A DNA stretch of 37,987 nt from Ignavibacteriales bacterium (GCA_012517155.1 JAAYVN010000077.1:1-37987); one strand, 5' to 3'; positions 1-9,282 are shown, counted from the first letter of the stretch. Notes: generated by a model from the letters alone, not told the origin. Program-made: numbers and translations.

Positions 1-2190
1 GGCGGTAAACCTTCAAAGGTTGCCCTCGCACTTCCTTTGAATAACGAAGTCATTTGCACAGGTAATTCTGTTACTCTTAAATGGTTCAAAGCCATTTCTT
101 GTGCATCACCAACTTATAGACTTCAAATAAATAAAAATAGTCCAACTGGAACTTTGGTTAAGGATACAACCCTCACGGATACTCTCTTTACTTGGACATT
201 TACTCCGCTTGATTCCTTCTATTGGAAAGTAACTGCCTCTAATTCATTTGGCGCTGGTACTCCTTCTGATCTTTGGAAGTTCAAAATGTGTGCTACTCCG
301 CAGACACCTCAGCTCGTTAGTCCGTGTCAGCAGAATAATATTAATAACGCTCCGGTTCAGTTTATCTGGAGAAAAGCTCAGTATGCTACACATTATATAT
401 TCAGACTATATCAGCATCTGAATCCTGTCCCGTTTATTGCCACAACCCTTACGGATACAATTTACACCGCTGCACAAATACCTATGTGCACACAGTTCAC
501 TTGGACAGTAGCTGCATATAATCCTTATGACACAAGCGCTACATCAACATGCACATTCTCAACTTCTTGTCCGCCAATGCATGGTAACCTCTGGCTCATA
601 GATCACCCGGTTGGGCAGCCCGTCGTTGCAGATACATTTAAACTTACTTTCGGTATTGATGCTAATGCTTCTGATGGACTCGACTTAACTTTCGGTGAGT
701 TTAACGCTACAGTTATCCCGGCACCTATTAGCGGTTTCTTCCAGCTCCCCGTTGCCGGAAATCTTAGATCATTTATCGAATTTAGGGATACCGCAGATTA
801 TATCGTCTGGAGATATAAATTTACTCCTAAAAAATACCCCATGCTGATATATTGGGATCTTAACACTCTCCCGACTGATGGCGACTTCACTATGCGTGGA
901 TTCAATAATCCTAATGTCGGCAACATTAACATGAGAACTGTTAATTACTTTAATGTAACTGACACAACTGTAAAAGAACTCGAAATTGTCTATAGCAAGC
1001 GACTATGCGTTGATTGCGATCTTAGACACGGCTTCCAGTTCGTATCAGTCCCTCTGCGTCTCGATAAAATGAAAAATTACCAGAACACATTCACAAATGC
1101 TGCACTAAATCTCTATGTCTGGGATCCTACCGCAGTTGGTGGTGCTGGTAACTATTACCTCCTCGACACTAATTATGTCATGCAGAACGGTGCCGGTTAC
1201 CTCCTCTTTATGAATATTCCTGCTCCTCCTTATACCAAAACCGTTCAGCTTTGTGGACTCAGAGTTCCCGATACTACCAAGATTTATCTGAATCAGGGTT
1301 GGAACTTGTTCGGTATATTCAATCGTCCGGTCCTTCTTGGAAAACTTAAACCATCAACCACTAATCTTCTTAGCACAGGACTCTTCTATAAATACTTTGA
1401 CTCACAATCCGGACAGGTTTACGATCCCGTCGCCACCTCCTTCGATCCTGCTGTCGGTTACTGGGTAAAAGCTAATACCTCTGGATATCTCTATATCGAC
1501 AATACTTTGGTAACCAATAATGATGCTACTCTGCACGCTCAGGTTACTCTCAAAGTTCAAGATAACTGGGGCAAACTCGTTGTCACAAATCCCGATAACC
1601 TCGTCAGAAATCTCTATATAAAGACTGACGATAATAAGGACGTATTCGAACTGCCTCCGGCACTTCCGTCCCAGGTCTTTGATGCTCGATTTGCTGACGA
1701 TACTTATGCTCAGAATCTTGATAAACCCCAGAGGATAAGAATTAACGGAAACAAATTCCCGATTACTCTCAAGGCTGATGGTATTGACCTTGAAATTCGC
1801 GATGCCCAGTCCAACGGAAAGAACCTTAAAGTCTCCCTTCGAAACGGCGAGTCCTTTACTCTTTCCAATGCTTCGTTCACCGAACTCCTGATTTCCAAAC
1901 TCGATGTTCCTACTGAGTTTGCTCTGTCACAGAACTACCCGAACCCCTTCAACCCAACCACCATGATTAAGTTCGGTATTCCTGTTGACTCTAAAGTCAC
2001 TCTTAAGGTATTCGATATGCTTGGTCAGGAAGTTAAGGAAGTCTTCTCCGGCGAAATTAAGACTGGCTGGCATGAAATTGAATTCAATGCAACAGGCTTG
2101 GCTACCGGTATGTACATTTACAGAATAGAAGCAAAGGGAGTTAATGGTCAGGACTTCTTCTCAACAAAGAAAATGCTCCTCATAAAGTAG
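1..2190 (+). CDS. T9SS type A sorting domain protein, 5' end cut by window edge
   Basis: The frame is open from the first base, so this is the last 729 residues of a longer secreted protein; the TTG at 37 is only the first possible start and is not believed to be the real one. Seen: two fibronectin-III-like modules in roughly residues 1-95 and 100-190 (repeating pattern of TDTLFTWT / QFTWTVAAYNPY), then beta-rich modules with the FELPPALPSQVFDARF stretch common in large exported proteins of this group, and a C-terminal sorting domain of about 90 residues starting at QNYPNPFNPTT and ending in KKMLLIK. Known: such C-termini direct cargo through the type IX secretion system to the cell surface. 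No catalytic domain is visible in the part present; it may lie upstream. The coding strand is unusually C-rich compared with genes further right. Confidence 0.9.
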   Translation, partial: GGKPSKVALALPLNNEVICTGNSVTLKWFKAISCASPTYRLQINKNSPTGTLVKDTTLTDTLFTWTFTPLDSFYWKVTASNSFGAGTPSDLWKFKMCATPQTPQLVSPCQQNNINNAPVQFIWRKAQYATHYIFRLYQHLNPVPFIATTLTDTIYTAAQIPMCTQFTWTVAAYNPYDTSATSTCTFSTSCPPMHGNLWLIDHPVGQPVVADTFKLTFGIDANASDGLDLTFGEFNATVIPAPISGFFQLPVAGNLRSFIEFRDTADYIVWRYKFTPKKYPMLIYWDLNTLPTDGDFTMRGFNNPNVGNINMRTVNYFNVTDTTVKELEIVYSKRLCVDCDLRHGFQFVSVPLRLDKMKNYQNTFTNAALNLYVWDPTAVGGAGNYYLLDTNYVMQNGAGYLLFMNIPAPPYTKTVQLCGLRVPDTTKIYLNQGWNLFGIFNRPVLLGKLKPSTTNLLSTGLFYKYFDSQSGQVYDPVATSFDPAVGYWVKANTSGYLYIDNTLVTNNDATLHAQVTLKVQDNWGKLVVTNPDNLVRNLYIKTDDNKDVFELPPALPSQVFDARFADDTYAQNLDKPQRIRINGNKFPITLKADGIDLEIRDAQSNGKNLKVSLRNGESFTLSNASFTELLISKLDVPTEFALSQNYPNPFNPTTMIKFGIPVDSKVTLKVFDMLGQEVKEVFSGEIKTGWHEIEFNATGLATGMYIYRIEAKGVNGQDFFSTKKMLLIK

Positions 2191-2216
2191 TTAGTTAGAC
2201 AATACCTCCCAAAGGT

Positions 2217-2246
2217 AAGGATGCGGTTCGCCGCATCCTTTTTTTT
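2217..2246 (+). terminator. Rho-independent terminator of the first T9SS gene
   Basis: A 10-bp perfect stem (AAGGATGCGG / CCGCATCCTT) closes a TTCG tetraloop and is followed by a run of T. It lies 26 bases after the stop codon. A UUCG-type loop on a GC-rich stem with a U-tract is a textbook intrinsic terminator. Confidence 0.95.
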
Positions 2247-2396
2247 ATCCTTACCCTGCAAAAACCTCCTCGTTTATTCAATAAATCTCCGAATTCCTTC
2301 CTGCGCACCCATGTCGATGACATTGGAATTAATCCGCAAATCCATAAATACCGCCACCTTACCCCAAAATCCCTCTTATATTATCCCTCCATTACT

Positions 2397-2440
2397 GTAA
2401 AGCCGTGGTAAAACCGTACTAAAGCCGTGGTAAAGCCGTG
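2397..2440. repeat. Four tandem 11-bp units
   Basis: Units are GTAAAGCCGTG, GTAAAACCGTA, CTAAAGCCGTG and GTAAAGCCGTG, head to tail without spacers; units 1 and 4 are identical. The period of 11 bp is the same as in two unrelated-sequence arrays at the other end of the window (36530-36595 and 36703-36746). Confidence 0.9.
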
Positions 2441-2597
2441 CTTAAGACCTCATAAGCCCACTTTTCAAACCCCTCTCGGTCCCCCCAAAAGACCGGTTTA
2501 CCAGGGCAAATCTAAACTTATCCCCTAATCCCGGTCCCCCGATACCACATCTTTTTCTTTTTTTCTCTTTGGTCTCGCTTAATATCCGAATTTTCTT

Positions 2598-2605
2598 TAT
2601 ATTTG
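2598..2605 (+). promoter_or_regulatory. Possible Bacteroidota-type -7 element (TATATTTG)
   Basis: TATATTTG matches the TAnnTTTG consensus exactly and sits about 140 bases before the ATG of the C39-like peptidase gene. There is no TTTG at the expected 19-bp distance upstream (the bases are TCGC), so the assignment is weak. Confidence 0.3.
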
Positions 2606-2745
2606 AACCGCTTTTTTAATAAACTGAAACTCGGTTAATCTGCAGTTCCTGGTTTTCAGGGATTTTGCAACTTCAGGATTTTGTAAGCAACTTTATTAAT
2701 ACTTTTAACTAATAACAGGAAAAATAATTTACATCTTTCACTAAA

Positions 2746-3582
2746 ATGAGTTTTTACCCTCAACCCTATAAATATCAGTGCGGACCATTTGCTCTTAAAT
2801 ATGCCCTCGTTATGCTTGGACAATTTAAAGATGAAAAAGAAATTAGCCTTAAAGCAGGCAGCAGTTGGTGGTATGGAACAGATGAAATCGGCCTTGCCAA
2901 AGCAGCTCGTAGTAATAAATGCAAAATGAAACATTTCAAAAGTGAAAAAAAAGATGAAGCACTCCGCATTCTGATTAATCACTTAAAAGAAGGATACCCC
3001 TCCATTCTTAGCGTTGAAAATTGGGAACATTGGTTGACTGTTATAAGCTATCACAAGAATAAATTCATTGCCATAGATAGCGACCTCGATAAAGTTATTG
3101 TGATTTATTCCCCTAACCAGCTGCTTAAACGCTGGAAATATTCTGACTCTGATTCCGGCGAGGTAAGCTACGATGGCTATGCAGTTATTCCCAAATACAA
3201 AGTTCGCACCAAAGCCCACTTCTCCCTTGAACAGGCCAGATATGTCATGCGCGAATCAAATCGTGAACTTGCTGAAAAATGGGATAAGTATTTTAACGAC
3301 CTCATCAACATCTGTAAACCGATGAATGGCTATCTCCAGCGGACTATCTCATTTGCTGAGTTCCTTCGACGATATGAAAAACTCCTCGTTACCCAAACTG
3401 CTAATTGGCACGGTAGCCCAACATATCCCGAACTTAAAAAGATACTTAAATATATGCGCTTCGTTGCCGAGGTATACGATTTGGTCATTTCAATTAAAGA
3501 TCAGAAAAAAACCCTGGTGGATATCGCTCTTCTTCTTATGATGTACTCCTGCGGTAAATACGGAATGGATAAAATATATTAA
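2746..3582 (+). CDS. C39-like (papain-fold) cysteine peptidase family protein, cytoplasmic
   Basis: 278 residues. The N-terminal half reads as a peptidase C39-like domain: the oxyanion Gln and nucleophile in YQCGPFALKYA (Q11, C12), the histidine in ENWEHWLTVIS (H95) and the acidic partner in FIAIDSD (D111 or D113), in the order and spacing of the papain fold. There is no signal peptide or membrane segment and no attached ABC transporter, unlike classical C39 bacteriocin-processing peptidases. The C-terminal 120 residues are helical and not recognised. The gene opens a run of plus-strand genes (methyltransferase 16 bases downstream, then glycosyltransferases). Substrate unknown; it could be a peptidase or a transglutaminase-like relative with the same fold. 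Confidence 0.75.
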   Translation: MSFYPQPYKYQCGPFALKYALVMLGQFKDEKEISLKAGSSWWYGTDEIGLAKAARSNKCKMKHFKSEKKDEALRILINHLKEGYPSILSVENWEHWLTVISYHKNKFIAIDSDLDKVIVIYSPNQLLKRWKYSDSDSGEVSYDGYAVIPKYKVRTKAHFSLEQARYVMRESNRELAEKWDKYFNDLINICKPMNGYLQRTISFAEFLRRYEKLLVTQTANWHGSPTYPELKKILKYMRFVAEVYDLVISIKDQKKTLVDIALLLMMYSCGKYGMDKIY

Positions 3583-3598
3583 CAATTTGCATATTATT

Positions 3599-4195
3599 AT
3601 GAAACAAAACTGGGAAGAAAGATACGGCAGTTCGGATTACGTCTATGGAGTCGAGCCAAACGATTACTTCCGCCAGGAATTATCCAAACTCAAACCCGGA
3701 ATGCTCCTCCTGCTAGGGGAGGGAGAAGGCAGAAATGCAACTTTCGCATCCAAGAATGGCTGGTCTGTCGACGCTGTCGACTGGAGTGAGGAGGCTCGCA
3801 ATAAGGCACATCGCCTCTCACGCTCACATAACGTCATCTTTAATTATATTGTGGCAGATATTACCCAATATACCCCCGATACCGAAAAGTTTGATGCAGT
3901 TGCATTGATTTATATCCACTTGCCTGAGTACGAAAGACAAGAACTATTTAAGAAAATTTTCAATGCCCTCAAACCTGGTGGAAAACTCATCTTGGAAGCT
4001 TTCGATATTGACCAGATCAAATATAAATCCGGTGGACCCTCTTCCCCTGATTTACTTTACTCTCTCGAAGATATTGTGGAACTATGTATCGATTACAACT
4101 TTGACAACTTCAGCAAGGAAGTTATTCAACTTTCAGAAGGCAGGTTGCATAAAGGTGATGCAGCGGTTATCCGCTTTACCGGAACCAAACCCTGA
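3599..4195 (+). CDS. Class I SAM-dependent methyltransferase (TehB-like)
   Basis: 198 residues from the ATG at 3599; an in-frame TTG at 3587 would add four residues but has no better ribosome site. The N-terminus (WEERYGSSDYVYGVEPNDYF) and the SAM-binding motif I LLLLGEGEGRNATFA are typical of the small cytosolic methyltransferases related to TehB; motif II (VDAVDWSEEA), motif IV (FDAVALIYIHLP) and LKPGGKLILEAF follow in the right order. The acceptor substrate cannot be told from sequence. It sits 16 bases after the C39-like gene and 20 bases before a glycosyltransferase, so it may modify an envelope sugar or a small molecule, but this is inference. Confidence 0.85.
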   Translation: MKQNWEERYGSSDYVYGVEPNDYFRQELSKLKPGMLLLLGEGEGRNATFASKNGWSVDAVDWSEEARNKAHRLSRSHNVIFNYIVADITQYTPDTEKFDAVALIYIHLPEYERQELFKKIFNALKPGGKLILEAFDIDQIKYKSGGPSSPDLLYSLEDIVELCIDYNFDNFSKEVIQLSEGRLHKGDAAVIRFTGTKP

Positions 4196-4215
4196 CTTAT
4201 GATTAAAAATAAAAA

Positions 4216-5469
4216 ATGAAAGTACTATTCTTTACATATTATTGGCCCCCCTCTGGTAAGGCATCTCTTCATTTACCCTTGAAGATTATTAAGTACTTTC
4301 CCGACTTTGAAATTGAACCTATTGTGGTTACGGTAAAGAACGATGGGTTTAGTCGTCGCGATGAATCCCTCTTGCGCGAAGTCTCCCCATCCTTGCCCGT
4401 CTTCAAAACTAAAGTACTGGAACCTTTTGGAATTTATAAGAAATTCCTTGGGAAAAAAGATGATGATGAACTTGTTCCATCAGAAACAATCTCTAAGGAA
4501 AACAAGTCTCTCCGTCACCGTATCTCCGTTTGGATAAGAATGAACCTCTTTATCCCCGATGCACGTGTTGGATGGTACCCCTTTGCCGTAAAAAAAGGGA
4601 AAGAACTTATTAAACAATTTAATCCCGATGCAATAATCACACTTGGTCCCCCCCATTCCACACATTTAATCGGTTTGCGTCTCAGTAAAAAATTCCGGCT
4701 CCCCCACATCCCCCTTTTTATCGATCCCTGGGTGGATATTGTTTACTATGCTGGCTTCAAAAGAAATTTCATAACCCTCGCATTCGACAACTATCTCGAA
4801 AAGCAGGTACTCCTTAATTCAAGGAAAGTAATGTTTGTTACAGAAACAATGAAGTCTGATTACCTCAAAAAATTCCCTGCACTTGACTCCAAATCACACA
4901 TCCTTTATTGGGGTTATAGCGAGGATGAGTTCTCCGGCTTTGCATCAACCTCTCCTCCCGAAGAGACTATCGTTCACGCGGGGAATATCTTCGACTACCA
5001 AAATCCCCCCAATCTGTGGAAAGAAATCAAAAAACTTAACGACAACAATAGAAAAATAAATCTAAAATTTATTGGTACAGTCAGTCCCCTCATTCGTAAG
5101 GAAATAGAAGACAACGGACTTGGTAATGTCACCAGTTATCTGGGTTTTCTTCCTTATAAACAGATGCTCGCAGAACTTCACCGCGCTTCATATCTGCTCG
5201 TCTGTGCCTCCGAAAAACGGCACCTCCCCGGAAAACTCTTCGAATATCTACGCGTGGGCAAACCTGTTTTAGCATTCGGTGATGACAATAAGGAAGTTGA
5301 ACAAATTCTCTTAAAGGCAAACGCAGGAATGATTTTCGGTTATAATGATGACGTCTCCCCCTTCTTTTCTGCAACTGATCGCTTCCATACCAATTATGAA
5401 GTGATAAAGAATTTCGACAGAAAACAGTCAACGGCATTTTTCTCTCAGCTTCTTAAGGAAATAAGATGA
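4216..5469 (+). CDS. Glycosyltransferase family 4-like protein
   Basis: 417 residues. N-terminal Rossmann half begins MKVLFFTYYWPPSGKAS, as in GT-B fold transferases that act on the cytoplasmic side; the C-terminal half has the nucleotide-sugar binding pattern around residue 335 (HLPGKLFEYLRVGKPVLAFG), the GT4 version of the E-x7-E region. Sugar donor and acceptor are not predictable. Its stop overlaps the start of the next gene by four bases (ATGA), so it is translationally coupled to the two GT9 genes; together they probably build a surface glycan such as LPS core or O-antigen. Confidence 0.88.
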   Translation: MKVLFFTYYWPPSGKASLHLPLKIIKYFPDFEIEPIVVTVKNDGFSRRDESLLREVSPSLPVFKTKVLEPFGIYKKFLGKKDDDELVPSETISKENKSLRHRISVWIRMNLFIPDARVGWYPFAVKKGKELIKQFNPDAIITLGPPHSTHLIGLRLSKKFRLPHIPLFIDPWVDIVYYAGFKRNFITLAFDNYLEKQVLLNSRKVMFVTETMKSDYLKKFPALDSKSHILYWGYSEDEFSGFASTSPPEETIVHAGNIFDYQNPPNLWKEIKKLNDNNRKINLKFIGTVSPLIRKEIEDNGLGNVTSYLGFLPYKQMLAELHRASYLLVCASEKRHLPGKLFEYLRVGKPVLAFGDDNKEVEQILLKANAGMIFGYNDDVSPFFSATDRFHTNYEVIKNFDRKQSTAFFSQLLKEIR

Positions 5470-6503
5470 TAAAGAAATCCGGAATAAATAAAATTCTTAT
5501 CATCAAATTAAAAGGTATCGGCGACGTTGTCCTTTCAACCATAGTCCTCAAAAATCTTAAGACGGATTTTCCGGAAGCGGCAATAGACTTCCTTACCGAA
5601 CCACCCAGCGTCCTTGTTCTTGAGGGACTTCCCCAGATAAATAAAATACTCCTATTTCGCAAGAAAGAAAAACTGAGCGGGTTAAGGACTATTTTGGAAG
5701 TCATGAAAAACAGATATGATTTGATAATTGATTTTTACTCTAACCCAAGAACGGCACTGATTACCCTTCTTAGCCTTGCAAAATACCGGGCTGGTTTTCC
5801 CTATCGCGGAAGGAAATATGCTTATAACCTTTTCGGTCCTTCTGAAAGGGGTGTGCACCACTCCGCTGATCTTCACCTCGAATTTCTTAAATCAATTCAG
5901 ATATATGCTCAGGAAAAAGAACTTCTCTTTCCCCTCAGTCAGGAAAGTAAAAAGTTTGCCGTGGATTATTTTAACCACACATTTTCTCCGGATGACTTTG
6001 TAGTTGCAATCAGTCCCTCAGGTGGCTGGGAATCTAAAAAATGCCCGCCGGAAGTATTTTCCCAAATAGCTGAAAAATTAATCGGGAAATTCAGAGCTAA
6101 AATTCTCATCATTTGGGGACCGGAGGATTATGATGAAGCTGTTAAAATAAAAGATGGTATTGCAGAAAATCTTATCTCGTCCGTATTTCTCGCACCCCGG
6201 ACTACCGTGCTTCAGTCGGCAGCCATTATCTCCCTGTGCTCGGTTATGATCTCAAACGATAGCGGACCTATGCACATCGCTTCAGCCCTGAAAACTCCTG
6301 TACTTGGATTGTTCGGTCCCACCAGCCCTTTTATGCATGGACCTTATGGTTCTGCCAACGGTTGGGTCAGGCATGATCAACTTGACTGTATTGAATGCAA
6401 TCTTTTAACATGTCCTATAAATAAAAAATGCTTTTATGACTTACCCATTCTAAAAATAATTGATAAATTTGAGTTGCTGATAAAAGAAATTATTCCTAAA
6501 TGA
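5466..6503 (+). CDS. Glycosyltransferase family 9 (heptosyltransferase-like), first copy
   Basis: 345 residues, the usual length of the ADP-heptose:LPS heptosyltransferase family. Start pattern ILIIKLKGIGDVVLSTIVL is the GT9 N-terminal signature; the C-terminal donor-binding motif SNDSGPMHIASALKTPVLGL with FGPTSP follows near residue 263. No signal peptide; acts at the inner face of the inner membrane. Four-base overlaps link it to the GT4 gene before and the second GT9 gene after. The precise sugar (heptose or other) is inferred from family only. Confidence 0.9.
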   Translation: MIKKSGINKILIIKLKGIGDVVLSTIVLKNLKTDFPEAAIDFLTEPPSVLVLEGLPQINKILLFRKKEKLSGLRTILEVMKNRYDLIIDFYSNPRTALITLLSLAKYRAGFPYRGRKYAYNLFGPSERGVHHSADLHLEFLKSIQIYAQEKELLFPLSQESKKFAVDYFNHTFSPDDFVVAISPSGGWESKKCPPEVFSQIAEKLIGKFRAKILIIWGPEDYDEAVKIKDGIAENLISSVFLAPRTTVLQSAAIISLCSVMISNDSGPMHIASALKTPVLGLFGPTSPFMHGPYGSANGWVRHDQLDCIECNLLTCPINKKCFYDLPILKIIDKFELLIKEIIPK

Positions 6504-7564
6504 AAAAAGTCGAAATATTCTTCAGAAAATTCCTCCTCAAACTCCTCATCCTCCTGAACAGTGCGGATAAGAAGCCGGGTAAGGTGAATCTTTCTAAAGA
6601 CTCAAAAGTATTGTTCATAAGATTGAATCGTATCGGGGATGCACTGGTTACCACCCCCCTCATTTACGCAGTTAAAAATGAAATTGGTTGCCGGGTCTTT
6701 GTTCTTGCTGACGCTAAAAACTATTTTGTCTTCAATAGCCCGAAATTAGCAGACGAAATATTGATTTTTGAAAAAGGCTTTTTCCCATTGTGGGACTTGA
6801 TTAGAAAAGTCAACAAACTGAAATTCGATGCGGTTATTGATTTGCACGATGATGTGTCAACAACCGTAAGCTATCTGCTCGCTTATATCAGAGTACCTAA
6901 CAAAATTGGCTTGCAAAAAGAAAACTCCAAACTCTACACAAATACGGTTCCCAGACTCGACTCTAGGAAACACCATGTCATTGAAAGAGTCATGAATCTC
7001 TCTTCCATAATTAATCTTAACGGATTTAGTAAGGATATTAATATAAAATATTTCCCGGTTCAGGGAGCACTCCGGAAAGTCGATTCGTTTATTCAGAATA
7101 ATTATCCATCGAAAAAATTCATCGTTGGTATTAATATCTCCGCCGGAAGCGATGCTCGTTTCTGGGGAATCGAAAATTTCCGGAAACTTACAAACTTGTT
7201 GAAAAATTACCCGGTGGACTATCTGATTCTCTCCTCCACCCGTGACCTTAATCATGCTTTCCAGATTTCTCATGATAAAAAGAAGATTTTCTATTCTCCT
7301 TCTTTTGATGAGTTTACATGTATTATATCGAAAATTGATCTTCTCTTCTCTCCGGATACGTCCACTATTCATCTTGCATCTTTATATAAAAAACCCGTTT
7401 TCGGACTTTATGTACAATACAACACGGATGATATTATCTGGTATCCCTACAGATCAGATTATGAAACCGTTGTAACCAAGGAACCAACTCTCGAAAACAT
7501 CTCCTTTGAGAGCGTTTTAGAAAAATTTATTCCATTTTTAGAAAAACAACTTAGACAAAAATGA
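6500..7564 (+). CDS. Glycosyltransferase family 9, second copy
   Basis: 354 residues. VLFIRLNRIGDALVTTPLIY near residue 35 and SPDTSTIHLASLYKKPVFGL near residue 285 are the GT9 N- and C-terminal signatures; Asp-Thr-Ser-Thr replaces the more usual Asp-Ser-Gly-Pro seen in the neighbour, so donor or acceptor may differ. The two GT9 proteins are clearly diverged, not a recent duplication. Overlaps both neighbours by four bases (ATGA), consistent with one transcript. Confidence 0.88.
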   Translation: MKKVEIFFRKFLLKLLILLNSADKKPGKVNLSKDSKVLFIRLNRIGDALVTTPLIYAVKNEIGCRVFVLADAKNYFVFNSPKLADEILIFEKGFFPLWDLIRKVNKLKFDAVIDLHDDVSTTVSYLLAYIRVPNKIGLQKENSKLYTNTVPRLDSRKHHVIERVMNLSSIINLNGFSKDINIKYFPVQGALRKVDSFIQNNYPSKKFIVGINISAGSDARFWGIENFRKLTNLLKNYPVDYLILSSTRDLNHAFQISHDKKKIFYSPSFDEFTCIISKIDLLFSPDTSTIHLASLYKKPVFGLYVQYNTDDIIWYPYRSDYETVVTKEPTLENISFESVLEKFIPFLEKQLRQK

Positions 7565-8490
7565 TCCAATTAAATCCTTTTTCATTAGCAGCAAGAATTA
7601 AAAGACCATTGATTCTTGATGGTGCAACTGGCAGCATTCTTCAAAAAAGAATCGGTATTGATAAATCACCTCTCTGGACCTCCGAATATAACATTACTTA
7701 TCCTGAGGAAGTCCTCAGACTTCATTCCGAGTATATAGAATCGGGTGCAGACATTATAACCACAAATACTTTCAGAACAAATCCCCTGGCAGTTAAACTC
7801 GCCGGTACTTCCAGATCATATAAACAATATCTTAACAAAGCAGTCAAGATTGCTCTGGAAGCTGCTGCCGGAACTCCGGTGCTGGTTGCTGGATCCAATC
7901 CCCCTGCTGAAGATTGTTATAAGGAAGATAGAACCATCTCTAATGATGAACTGATTGATAACAACAAAAAACATATTTCGGCTTTGATGGATGCAGGTTG
8001 TGATTTTGTCCTCAACGAGACGCAAAGTCACATGGATGAAATACGCATCATCCTCGAATTTTGCTCAAAAAAGGAAATTCCTTTTATTATCTGTTTATAC
8101 CTGACCGATGAACTCAGACTTCTCAGCGGTGAACCTCTTCATGAAGTAACCGCGGAAATTAAACAATATAATCCTATGGCTGTTGGATTTAACTGTATTT
8201 TTGGACTGACCTTCGGAAAATTAGTAAATAAAGAAATTTTTAACTATAATTGGGGGTACTATTTAAATTGCGGTAGTGGCAATTTTACATATAAGGAAAT
8301 TAAATGTGACCTCAGCCCCATAAACTATGCGGAGATTATTTCTGATTCGCTGAAATATGATCCTTCTTTCGTTGGCGGTTGTTGTGGTTCTTCACCCTCT
8401 CATATTAAAACCATTAGGAGGTTATTTAATGAAAAAAGTAACTATAAAATCTCAGGCAAAAATCAACTTCGGCCTGAACGTCGTTTCTAA
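7561..8490 (+). CDS. Homocysteine S-methyltransferase family protein
   Basis: 309 residues. Seen: LDGATGS (residues 19-25), GADIITTNTFRTNP, and the three zinc-binding cysteines of the family, one in VGFNCIFG (C212) and two in VGGCCGSSP (C274, C275). Known: these TIM-barrel enzymes move a methyl group to homocysteine from S-methylmethionine, betaine or, when fused, methylcobalamin, making methionine. No cobalamin domain is attached, so it is MmuM-like or a general thiol methyltransferase. It overlaps the GT9 gene by four bases, an odd place for methionine synthesis. Its last 20 residues, after the conserved end of the barrel, are coded by the 62 bases shared with ispE in another frame. Confidence 0.88.
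   Translation: MIQLNPFSLAARIKRPLILDGATGSILQKRIGIDKSPLWTSEYNITYPEEVLRLHSEYIESGADIITTNTFRTNPLAVKLAGTSRSYKQYLNKAVKIALEAAAGTPVLVAGSNPPAEDCYKEDRTISNDELIDNNKKHISALMDAGCDFVLNETQSHMDEIRIILEFCSKKEIPFIICLYLTDELRLLSGEPLHEVTAEIKQYNPMAVGFNCIFGLTFGKLVNKEIFNYNWGYYLNCGSGNFTYKEIKCDLSPINYAEIISDSLKYDPSFVGGCCGSSPSHIKTIRRLFNEKSNYKISGKNQLRPERRF
8415..8421 (+). promoter_or_regulatory. Shine-Dalgarno that fixes the ispE start
   Basis: TAGGAGG lies seven bases before the ATG at 8429, inside the homocysteine methyltransferase gene. It decides for 8429 against an in-frame start 72 bases upstream, which would add a non-conserved hydrophobic leader. Confidence 0.8.
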
Positions 8491-9280
8491 AAGGGAAGAT
8501 AATTATCACAATCTGGAAACTATTTTTTATCCGGTCTCTCTTTCGGATATAATGATCTTTGAAAAAAGTGATAATTTCTATTTCGAAACTGATTCTGAAG
8601 AATTGAATGCAACAATAGACTCAAATCTTATCTCACGTGCTGTAAGAGCACTTGAACAGGTTTCCCGGAAAAAGATGAACATAATAATCCACCTCCAGAA
8701 ACATATACCCATAGGTGCGGGACTTGGAGGAGGGAGCTCTAACGCAGCAACTACACTTTTAGCTCTCAACGAATTGCTGCATCTGAATATAAGTAACGAT
8801 AAAATCAGGGAACTGGCTCTCTCCTTGGGTTCGGACGTCCCCTTCTTTCTCAAACCCAAAACATCTTATGCTGAAGGAAGAGGTGAAATCCTTCACCGGA
8901 TCCACTTCGAAATTCAGAAACCGGTGCTTATTGTGAATCCGATGATTCATATCTCATCCCGCTGGGCATATTCCAAAATAACTCCCAAACCCTCGGAGTT
9001 TAATCTGAAGACCCTGGATAAAAACAAGATAGTCAACTTCTCCGAACTGAAAGGAAAAGTCAAAAACGATTTTGAGGAAGCAGTCTTTATCGAGTATCCG
9101 GAGATAGCTGAACTCCATGGTAAACTTTATGAACTCGGTGCTGAGTTTGTTTTGTTATCCGGCAGCGGCTCATCATTATTTGCAATCTTTCCGGATATTC
9201 ACAGTGCTCATTCTGCAAGCATGCAAATGCCCGAGAATTATTTTAAGTATATCGAAAATCCCGAAAAAGAGGAGTTTTAA
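8429..9280 (+). CDS. ispE: 4-diphosphocytidyl-2-C-methyl-D-erythritol kinase
   Basis: 283 residues, the usual IspE length. GHMP-kinase fold: N-terminal SQAKINFGLNVVSKREDNYHNLET, the ATP-binding glycine loop PIGAGLGGGSSNAATTLL, and the late motif LLSGSGSSLFAIF. It phosphorylates CDP-methylerythritol in the MEP route to isoprenoid precursors (for undecaprenyl carriers and quinones). The start is set by a strong Shine-Dalgarno inside the previous gene, with a 62-base overlap; the amidase gene follows after two bases. Undecaprenyl phosphate supply links it loosely to the glycosyltransferases upstream. Confidence 0.95.
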   Translation: MKKVTIKSQAKINFGLNVVSKREDNYHNLETIFYPVSLSDIMIFEKSDNFYFETDSEELNATIDSNLISRAVRALEQVSRKKMNIIIHLQKHIPIGAGLGGGSSNAATTLLALNELLHLNISNDKIRELALSLGSDVPFFLKPKTSYAEGRGEILHRIHFEIQKPVLIVNPMIHISSRWAYSKITPKPSEFNLKTLDKNKIVNFSELKGKVKNDFEEAVFIEYPEIAELHGKLYELGAEFVLLSGSGSSLFAIFPDIHSAHSASMQMPENYFKYIENPEKEEF

Positions 9281-9282
9281 GA

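Larger units (their letters stand above)
2247..2745. other. Intergenic region, C/T-rich, without genes
   Basis: About 500 bases with no plausible coding frame. The plus strand is strongly C-rich: in 2341-2400 plus 2461-2580 I count 65 C against 16 G. It holds the 11-bp tandem repeat at 2397-2440 and a possible promoter element just upstream of the C39-like peptidase gene. No RNA gene was recognised. Confidence 0.7.

Noticed and set aside
8357-8428. N-terminal extension of ispE
   Set aside because: The extra 24 codons have no homology to IspE and lie inside the homocysteine methyltransferase gene; the Shine-Dalgarno at 8415 supports the start at 8429.
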